Position numbers and translations under genes: made by a program | Notes under the pieces: generated by a model | What the model saw: only the letters and a program-made list of their open reading frames with translations | Database searches by the model: none | Told to the model about the DNA's origin: nothing | Part shown: positions 56,441 to 64,000 of the stretch, piece after piece | Layout: each line of letters opens with the position of its first letter | Position numbering within the stretch: position 1 is the stretch's first letter | Origin: Cloeon dipterum | Taxonomy: Eukaryota; Arthropoda; Insecta; Ephemeroptera; Baetidae | Direction of reading: 5' to 3' | DNA: 64,000 nt | Assembly (NCBI RefSeq): GCF_949628265.1 | Contig: NC_088786.1 | Location: 32,137,681-32,201,680, forward strand

Positions 56441-57386
56441 TGTTTGCGAGCCAGTCTACAAAGTACAAATTTAGCAAAACTATTTCTGTGCTGCAATGTC
56501 CCAATTAAAATTGTCAATAGTTTTCGCATGCTTGAACCGTTGTTTTTGTTTTTACTCACCTTTAAGGCTACCTTGTGGAATGCACCATAACAGGAAATCA
56601 ACGACGGCCTGTAATAAGATTATCTTCTAATGCAGCTTCGGCATTTTGCTTAATAAAAATGATTAAACTATATCAGCAGTGCTGTTGTCATTTTTTTGTC
56701 GTTCTTCATAATAATCCAACTCGACTAAACTTCAATTGAAGTGTTACAAGAGGAGTGGTGTTTCCTATCAGCCAACTTTTAACAACGCCAGAAGGTTTTA
56801 CATAGCCACAACTTGTATTAGCTTGAAATTCATTTTAAAAAGTTAAATTGTATTAAAAATGATAACAATTTTTCCTTGTTTGTGTTAAACCCTTTTATTT
56901 TTGATAATTTATTTTTATCTCCGTGCCAAACACTGCTTTCCCAGCTGATTGTGACGTATTTGGCCACACCCCCATCACACATCTGTTCCCCTAAACAAAT
57001 AGGCTATAGAGGCTCTATAATTCGCTCAAATTGAACTCTGACCCACTCTCGCCCTTTTCATCTCATTCACCAGAACCAAAAGGAAATTAAATCAAGTGTA
57101 TGAAAGCTAATAGAAAAGGTTCCTAAATTTTGAGGTCAATTATCTAATCTGTCTGTTAATTGTTTGTCAGAATGTTGAGAACAATTCGAGTCATTCGATG
57201 GTTCGAGGCCAGCCTCCTGATGGGCCAATCGGAGATTTCTGTCGCCACGCGCAGAAACCAAAATACGCACGATGCAAAATTAGCAGTTTCTGGGTTGGAG
57301 AGAAAGAGGGGAGTCGGTTAACCTTGGGGCCATTGGCACCACAGTTCTATACCTCTCCACCTCCCACTCGTTCACTTGCGCTCAAG
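56441..57386. promoter_or_regulatory. CCDC186 / ALDH6A1 divergent promoter region with a 5' leader intron
   Basis: Between the two divergent start codons. On the CCDC186 side, an acceptor (TTTGTAG) ends 17 bases before the ATG and a good donor (AAAG|GTGAGT) follows 56,559. This implies a leader exon upstream of 56,559 and an intron of about 100 bases. The ALDH6A1 leader probably starts in the GC-richer part after 57,190. No TATA box is obvious. Confidence 0.5.
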
Positions 57387-60300
57387 ATGGCTTTGAGACT
57401 CGCTGGATTCGCCAAACTCTCGGTAAATTATGTAATTTTAATTTTTGCACTTGAAATTTAAGAGGATAGAATGACACTAGTTTTAATGGGACATTAATTG
57501 GCTCATTTTCTCCTCACTGCACTTTTTGTTTCATCCAAGCCCTATTTATAAATTCGATTTTGTTCGGTGAGAACTTCTGTTGCTGAGAGCGCAATTCATT
57601 CAAGTTTTAATCACACAGCCAGACAATTGCATATCAATTGGAGCTGAATGAATGACGAGCTATGCTTATCTTTTAGCTTGCAAATATTACGCAGCGAAAT
57701 GGTTCTCCTCACTATTATAGTATTTTACCAAAAGAAAATACATATTTCTTTGCATCTCAAATAACAGCCAGAAGGCACGTTTCGGAACTGGTTTAGTCAA
57801 GCTAGGCCAACTCCTTTGATAACAACTTCTTCAAGGTCAGAAGGACAAAATCCTGGCTGTCGAATAATTGCCTGGCTATCATTAAAAGGCTCAAATATCG
57901 TTTTTAATGGCTCATGACTCCATTTCCCTATTATATTTATCACTGCTGCATTATAATATATTTTGTACCGTGGGGAGTTTAAAAAATAAACTGCTAAACC
58001 TATTAGCACTGTGCTCCACGCATCAGAAAATATTTGTCTATTAATTTGCCTACGTGCTAACATGGCAGCGATGACCTTGTCTAAATTGCTTCTATCTTGG
58101 CCTATATATTGAAATATTCTCCAATACAGAGGATCTCCCTTCCAAGATTGTTGCCAAATTGCTCTTATCACTTTTCATTATTTAACGCATGAAGCAAAAC
58201 TCGTCAAAGTTGACCTTTTAAACAGCCAAGATAAAGAGATTTGAATTGGCTTGTTTTGCAGCAGGTCGGCGTCCGCCTGCAGAGCACAGCCGCCGCACCA
58301 ACCACCAAATTGTTCATAAATGGCCAGTTTGTTGAGTCCAAGACCAAGTCGTGGGTCGACCTGCACAATCCAGCGACCAATGAGGCAAGCATTTTAAATT
58401 AAAATGGCTGCGTTTGCAAAAATGTGCAAAATTCGAACACGCTCGCAGGTGATCACAAGAGTGCCCAACTCGACTCAGGATGAAATGCAAGCTGCCGTGG
58501 ACGCGGCCAAGGAAGCCTACAAGACGTGGTCCAAGACCTCCATCCTGACGCGCCAGCAGGTCATGTTCAAGTACCAGGACATCATCAGAAAGAACATGGT
58601 CAGAGAAAAAAAACTTCTAATTGTTTCTTGACGGGTTGATGATTGTTAATCAATAGAAAGAGTTGGCTGAAAGCGTCACTGTGGAGCAAGGAAAGACCTT
58701 GGTGGACGCTGAAGGCGATGTCTTGCGCGGCCTACGTAAGTGCAAAGTTAATATTAAGGAAACTTCTCATTTCGGGTTCTTTACAAGGAATATTTTTATT
58801 TTCATTCATCAATATATATACTTTAACAAGAAACCTATTAGGTTTTGACATTTTAGTTTTTGGTGAAACCATTAAATTCGTGTAGCCTTCCCTGATGTGA
58901 AAATCGTACAGTGGTGAAATTATTTTGATTCAACGATTTTTGGAGATTTTAAGAAAATTAACCGAAATTTCATAACGTTATTACTTAATTTTTATTTCCA
59001 AAATAACTAGGTGGAAAAATGCAAAAAAAAAAATTATTTAAGGTCAAAAATGGAGTTACAACCCAATCAATATAAAAACGCCATTATTTAACAAATTAAT
59101 AAGTTATTAGCCAATTTCCCTTCAAAATTCTTATAATAAGTGATTTTTCTAAAAAGTAAAATGTGACAATTTCATCGATTCGTTTTGTCAAGTAGATTCT
59201 ACATATCGAGTATCATCATGATTCACGAATGAATGAAAACCAGCTTTAAAAAGTTGATTTTCAATTTTACGTGCTAAATCCCACAATCTTTTACCTTTGG
59301 AGCTGCATAACTCGCATACAGGATAACGCACAGACAGGTCTCTCACAGGCAAAATGTGGTTTTCCCGCTTCACGTTCCCGCAAGAAAGCCACAATGGGGG
59401 AGAGGGGGAGTAAATAAATAGGGGCGGGGTAGATAGATCATGCGGCGCCTAAGGATCGTAGAAAAAATAATCTTCCAGACGCCATGAAAAATCAAATTGT
59501 AATGAGGTAAAAGGTTGGACCTGGGTTGAAAAAATTTAATGTCCTAAAAAATTTAAATCAAGTCGTGGAAATTAGTAAACAAACATTTTATCCGTTTTAA
59601 AATAATACCGAGCTAAAAAATTGGAAAATAAGATCAAAATTGTAATATCTGCTGTTATTATTTGTAGGTAAATGATTGAACAAAATTTAATATGCATTGT
59701 ATCGTTTGTCTCATATTAATTTGATATTGTTTTTTAACTATAGACAAAATACGAATTGTTCATCTATCATTTAACATAATATATTTAAATAAAATTCGTA
59801 GGTAAAGCAGATGACGCTAATCTGATTCTATTTTTGCACAAAACTTTTCAAAAAAATTATTTTTGCACTTTTTGCAGAGGTTGTCGAACACTGCTGCAGC
59901 ATCACCTCTCTGCAGCTGGGCGAGTCTCTAAATGGAATCGCGCGTGACATGGACACCCACTCTTACCGCACTCCACTCGGCGTTACCGCTGGCATCGCTC
60001 CCTTTAACTTCCCTGCTATGATTCCTCTTTGGGTACAAATGAAACACTGATAGCTCTTTGTCTGTGAACTTGAATGTTTTTTTATACCAGATGTACCCAA
60101 CTGCCATTGTGTGTGGTAACACTTTTGTGATGAAGCCCTCTGAGAGGGTTCCTGGCGCTTGCATGATGCTGGTGCAGATGCTCAAGGACGCTGGCTGTCC
60201 TGACGGCGTGGTCAACGTTATCCATGGCACCCATGACTCAGTCAATTTCATCTGCGATAATCCTGACATCAAGGCCATTTCCTTTGTTGGATCTGACCAA

Positions 60301-61845
60301 GCCGTAAGAAATTTTTCACTGCTCCTTGCTTTCATCTTAAGTAAGAGATTAGCTTGAACGAATATTTTCTTCAAAATCAAAGCAATTAAGAGATATTTGA
60401 GCATTACGGGGATCTGCTCTTGGCTGCTCAATGTTGGAGAAGGCAAAAAACTGGTTAGGTAACTTGAAAAGCTCAAATTAATAGCTCATTGGGCTGGGTG
60501 ACTCGCCACTTTCTGGTTTTTGCACCTTTCTAGTGGCTTTATTAGGGACAAATAATATCTGGCGTTTCAATGAAAGACCTTGGTGCAGGCAAGTGAAAAG
60601 ATAGGGCCCAAGCTCTTCTGCGGCCACTCTGGTCCCATGAGCCCATGTGAATGTACAAAAATGCCATTTTTAAATTAAATAATCCTCTTAAATCATGTGC
60701 CTATAATAAAAATAAAAATGAAATAAAAAATTGCAGGGCAAGTACATCTACGAGCGTGGGTCAAAGAACGGCAAGCGCGTGCAGAGCAACATGGGTGCCA
60801 AGAATCACGGTGTGGTGATGCCTGACGCCAACAAGGAGAACACATTGAACCAGCTGTCGGGTGCCGCCTTTGGAGCTGCTGGGCAGCGCTGCATGGCCCT
60901 CAGCACTGCTGTCTTTGTCGGCGAAGCAAACAACTGGCTGCCGGAGCTGGTCGAGCGCGCCAAGAAACTCAAAGTCAACGCAGGTGATTGTTTCCCTATA
61001 TTTTACCTGCAGCGTACACCGCGTTTATCTTTGTACTAAGATAAATTATATTTTGCCCGCAGGACATGTTCCCGGAACGGACATCGGACCTGTCATCTCC
61101 CCCCAGGCCAAGCAGAGAATTAATGGACTCATCCAGTCGGGCGTGGATGAAGGCGCTAAACTGATTCTAGACGGCAGGAACCTTGTGGTTCCAGGATACG
61201 AAAAAGGCAACTTTGTTGGACCCACCATCCTCACCGGTGTCACAGTATGTTTAACCCCAGACTTCTGACTTTTCAAAGTTACGCATTTTATTCCAAATGT
61301 TATCAGCCGAAGATGAAATGCTACACAGAGGAGATCTTTGGCCCTGTGCTGGTTTGTCTGAGCGTGGACACCCTGGACGAGGCTATCAACCTGATCAACA
61401 GCAACCCTTACGGCAACGGCACAGCCATCTTCACCACCAACGGCGCCACTGCTCGCAAATTCACTCAGGAAATCGACGTTGGCCAGGTGGGCGTGAATGT
61501 GCCCATCCCTGTGCCCCTGCCCATGTTCTCCTTCACTGGATCAAGAGGGTCCTTCCTTGGTGATTGCCACTTCTATGGCAAGATGGTAAATGCAAATATT
61601 TTTTCCTTCATCAATAAAAATATCGGACAATTTTATTTGGAATCGCTTTCTTAAATCTAGATTGATTTAAAAACTGTTTTGTACTAACTGCATAGAAACG
61701 TGTCGATTGCTTAACAAGAATTTGAAAACGTTTTTACTTTCAGGGTATTAACTTCTACACGGATGTGAAGACAGTGACCCAGTTGTGGCGCGAGAGCGAC
61801 GTGACCCACACCCAGGCAGCCGTGGCTATGCCAGTTATGCAGTGA
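57387..61845 (+). CDS. ALDH6A1: ALDH6A1, methylmalonate-semialdehyde dehydrogenase (acylating)
   Basis: A mitochondrial CoA-dependent aldehyde dehydrogenase that converts methylmalonate- and malonate-semialdehyde to propionyl- and acetyl-CoA in valine and pyrimidine catabolism. Ten exons: 57,387-57,422, 58,262-58,384, 58,449-58,598, 58,657-58,735, 59,878-60,032, 60,091-60,303, 60,737-60,983, 61,063-61,244, 61,307-61,585 and 61,744-61,845, for about 521 residues (human 535). The N-terminus [12 protein letters not shown] is a mitochondrial presequence. [21 protein letters not shown] and SFVGS form the NAD-binding part. [14 protein letters not shown] holds catalytic Cys304. EEIFGPVL and [12 protein letters not shown] are intact. 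Exon 2 has a GC donor (GAG|GCAAGC) and a CAGCAG tandem acceptor. The human NPATNEVI sequence supports that GC junction. Confidence 0.96.
57797..58171 (-). other. unrecognised antisense open frame in ALDH6A1 intron 1
   Basis: A single open frame of about 124 codons on the strand opposite ALDH6A1 lies wholly inside its first intron. The peptide has normal globular composition ([31 protein letters not shown], ends VVIKGVGLA), unlike the low-complexity frames elsewhere in AT-rich introns. It has no clear start codon at its 5' end and no recognised family. It may be a nested gene missing an upstream exon, a retrocopy, or an old integrated fragment of unknown origin. Confidence 0.4.
58736..59877 (+). 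other. ALDH6A1 intron 4, with an unrecognised minus-strand frame
   Basis: This is the longest internal intron of ALDH6A1. It is AT-rich except for 59,190-59,470, where a minus-strand frame of 68 codons (59,188-59,394) has a more protein-like composition ([18 protein letters not shown]). It could be the remnant of a transposon or another inserted gene fragment. I do not recognise it and do not call it a gene. Confidence 0.3.
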
Positions 61846-62015
61846 ATTTGAGTGAATCGATCTGATCAGTGTGCCATGCTCACTCTAATTTTGCGCACAG
61901 GGACTAGAGTTGAATCAAACACACAACAGTTGTTGCCATATATTAAAAGAATCAATAAATTGGAAAAATGTAACACGATTTACAGCTGGACTGCAGGTCC
62001 CAAGTCTTCCAAGAA

Positions 62016-62021
62016 AATAAA
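62016..62021 (+). terminator. poly(A) signal of ALDH6A1
   Basis: AATAAA about 170 bases beyond the ALDH6A1 stop codon. A second one (AATAAA at about 61,953) precedes it. Confidence 0.6.
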
Positions 62022-62170
62022 GATTTATAAATATTTTTGTTAACTGAAACGTGTTGTTTCATTTAAAAAAAAATCGCCTTGGTATTATCAGCAGGACAAC
62101 TGTGGTTGGTGTGTCTTTAGAATAGAAGCTCTAAAACGATATATCTTTGGTCAGAGTATCAATTATAAAA

Positions 62171-62176
62171 TTTATT
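62171..62176 (-). terminator. poly(A) signal candidate of the 62.4-kb gene
   Basis: TTTATT on the plus strand (AATAAA on the minus strand) about 200 bases past the stop codon at 62,374. It faces the ALDH6A1 3' end, so the two genes converge. Confidence 0.4.
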
Positions 62177-62373
62177 TGATTATTTCATGAAATACATTGA
62201 AGAACCACTCTTTACATTTAAACTAATTGTAAGTTCCTGTACAGAATAAGTGAAAAACTGCAACAGACGGCAGAAGCCTTAAAATTTAAATGAAATAGCA
62301 GCATTCTTCTCGTTTTAGTCTGGTTAGAGTCCCTCATATCAAGCAAGTTTCATTGGCTGCTAATTTATCATCA

Positions 62374-62640
62374 CTACTTGCTGAAGCCGAGGATTGTGTC
62401 CAAAGAGTCAAACATCCACTCTGTATCATCAATGTGCTTGGTCAAACTGGCCTTCATCTGTTTAAGGCGCAGTTTGTGGGCATCCTCGCACGCCCACCTG
62501 ACGGCTTTTTGCACCCTGACATCCTCAAGCACCGTCTGGAAGGCGGAGTCACTCGTGTCTTCAGCCTGTTGGTCACGATCCTGACTGCTACTTTCTTCAC
62601 CGTTTTTATCCAGTCGACACGGGCGGATGTGCCTAATTTT
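62374..62640 (-). CDS. last exon of an unrecognised conserved-looking gene (partial)
   Basis: On the minus strand an exon begins after TTTGCAG at 62,641 and stays open for 88 codons to a stop at 62,374. It encodes a hydrophilic, partly helical peptide from KIRHIRPCRLDKN through QTVLEDVRVQKAVRWACED to EWMFDSLDTILGFSK. Balanced codon use and the clean acceptor support a real terminal exon. Upstream exons were not identified. A 29-base candidate at 62,713-62,741, with fitting splice signals, carries stops in the required frame, so at most it would be untranslated. The gene may begin beyond the window. No family assigned. Confidence 0.55.
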   Translation of the reverse strand, partial: KIRHIRPCRLDKNGEESSSQDRDQQAEDTSDSAFQTVLEDVRVQKAVRWACEDAHKLRLKQMKASLTKHIDDTEWMFDSLDTILGFSK

Positions 62641-62741
62641 CTGCAAACACAAAGGGGTTTTTGCAATTAGTTCATTTCGGACTAGTGACAACTTTCATAA
62701 TTATTTAACTAACCTTGCCCTATATTTAATTGAAAGAAATG

Positions 62742-63223
62742 ACTGAAAACAAGTACATACAAAGATATGATATCAATTCCGCAGTGTCCTTTCACCCTCT
62801 CTCGATGCATGTATGATATAATATAATTATTATGGTTTCATGTTTGTAAACCGCAATCACCAAATATTTAAGCAAATTACCAAAATTAACTATTTGAAAA
62901 TTAGTCAAATATTGAATACATACATACCGCCATCATAATTAACTTGTTTTCTTTTTTCTCACACCTGTGTGTGAAGCAACACACGGCCACCGGCGCCTCG
63001 GTCAGTTGGCGGTAGTTTGCGCTAATTGGGGCCAGTAAACAGGCACAACCCCTTTTGTTTCGGTCTAATTTCGGCGGCCAAGTGCCCTTTGTTTTTCTGT
63101 TGTCGCGCGGCTGAGCCGAAATCGCCGTTCCGTGTTATGTCTGTGTTCTGTGTTGTCTTCGATTATTTCTCCTCTACTCTCCTCCCCTGCCCCCACCGCC
63201 GCTCCTTGTCATGGTTGCAACAT
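62742..63223. other. intergenic DNA, no gene seen
   Basis: AT-rich up to about 62,960 and GC-rich after it. No exon could be supported. It is presumably 5' flank of a plus-strand gene at the right edge, or intron of the minus-strand gene at 62.4 kb. Confidence 0.35.
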
Positions 63224-63344
63224 AACCGGGAATAAAACCGGTATTTAAAAATAAAACCTGCTTCAAGCATCAATCAATGCTTTTTTCGGCGCGTATAAGT
63301 CTGCGAAACCGGTTTAAGTGGGTGGCATGCGTTAGAAACCGGTT
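63224..63344. promoter_or_regulatory. cluster of AACCGG (Grainyhead/CP2-type) motifs
   Basis: Four AACCGG cores occur in 121 bases: 63,224-63,229 (AACCGGG), 63,235-63,242 (AAACCGGT), 63,306-63,315 (AAACCGGTTT) and 63,336-63,344 (AAACCGGTT). The last two contain the full palindrome AACCGGTT, the known consensus of Grainyhead/TFCP2-like factors in epithelial enhancers and promoters. Function at this site is inferred. Confidence 0.6.
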
Positions 63345-64000
63345 ATCACTGGCATTGGCGGTCTAGCGATCGGCTGCGCGAATTAGTCGAGTGTTTAGTC
63401 ATAAACTATCATCTGTGTTTTGGTGCCAATCATCTGGACGGCCGCGGGACACTCCACCAACCAGCCCGGACGCCCAGTCAACCCGTGCAAAGTCCCAGGA
63501 CGCGCGAGATGCTCGCTGTAGCTGACAAAGTCCGCAGGAAGCACTGATCACCGCGCGACCTGTTTTCCAAGGTAAACCCTGTGGGTTTATGCCTGCCAAT
63601 CTAACTGTTCCTGCGACACAATTCTCGGTCTAGCGCGCGCCAACTACGATTTGTGAGCTTGCTGCTTTATGATGCAGCAGGGGGATGGTCAAGGGCTCGT
63701 CCCTCTGCTCGCAAAGGCCACATTCGAAGGGTCGAATGAGCCTAAACCGCAGGGAACCAGGGTACGTTACGTATCTTAAAGGATTCTGCTCGACTGCTGC
63801 AGGCATGCAGGCAGTTCGCTGACTTCTCTGCATCGTTTCAATTCTTGAAATCGACGACATAACTTGTCTGACAAGTCAAGCATCATCTGTAGCAATTGGC
63901 TTGTGAACTGAATCAATTAAAAATATACACAGAGAGAATGAATCAGAGGGAAAATAACATGAAGTTGCAATATGTTTTCTTTTGCTTATTATTTTTACAG
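63345..64000 (+). other. possible first exon and first intron of a gene leaving the window
   Basis: A donor-like TTTTCCAAG|GTAAAC follows 63,571, downstream of a GC-rich segment, and the window ends exactly with a pyrimidine-rich acceptor, TTATTTTTACAG. This would make about 63,380-63,571 an untranslated first exon and 63,572-64,000 its intron. No long coding frame is present before 63,571. The pairing of the two sites is inference. Confidence 0.35.

Overview
The window looks like nuclear DNA of an insect or another arthropod. It has intron-rich protein genes with canonical GT-AG introns, many only about 50-150 bases long, set in AT-rich non-coding DNA. Every gene that could be named is a conserved animal gene. 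No bacterial, organellar, tRNA or rRNA genes were seen. The species cannot be fixed from the sequence alone. All gene models were spliced by eye: reading phase was checked across each junction, and family identity rests on remembered family sequences, not on a search.

Left part (1 to about 27 kb): a gene-poor stretch in which AT-rich DNA alternates with GC-rich, CpG-containing blocks. Only one convincing coding exon is present, on the minus strand at 14,894-15,052, probably from a large gene whose other exons lie far away or outside the window. A second, weaker exon candidate ends at 26,577. The rest holds microsatellites, GAGA-type tracts and hairpins and looks like intronic or regulatory DNA.

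Middle part (27-40.5 kb): a compact cluster of six conserved genes, mostly in head-to-head pairs. Skp2 (-) and RUVBL1 (+) have start codons 495 bases apart. FDX2 (-) and AMMECR1 (+) have start codons 499 bases apart. TMEM126 (-) and a small catalytic-only PARP (+) form a looser pair. Their 3' ends converge on those of the neighbouring genes and carry recognisable AATAAA signals.

Right part (40.5-64 kb): two tandem minus-strand coiled-coil genes. The first (51.6 to 40.5 kb) has two possible last exons, one encoding a membrane tail anchor and the other an acidic soluble tail. It holds a 140-bp MITE in an intron. The second is the CCDC186/golgin104 orthologue. Head-to-head with it is ALDH6A1 (57.4-61.8 kb), which has a GC-AG intron and an unidentified antisense open frame in its first intron. 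The last exon of an unrecognised minus-strand gene lies at 62.4-62.6 kb. The right edge holds a cluster of Grainyhead-type motifs, a possible first-exon donor, and an intron acceptor exactly at the last base, which suggests a plus-strand gene continuing past the window.

Functions of the named genes include SCF ubiquitin ligase targeting (Skp2), chromatin and complex assembly (RUVBL1), mitochondrial iron-sulfur and complex I biogenesis (FDX2, TMEM126), valine/thymine catabolism (ALDH6A1), ADP-ribosylation (PARP) and Golgi/dense-core vesicle sorting (CCDC186). They show no sign of acting as one pathway; the layout is an ordinary housekeeping cluster beside a regulatory desert.
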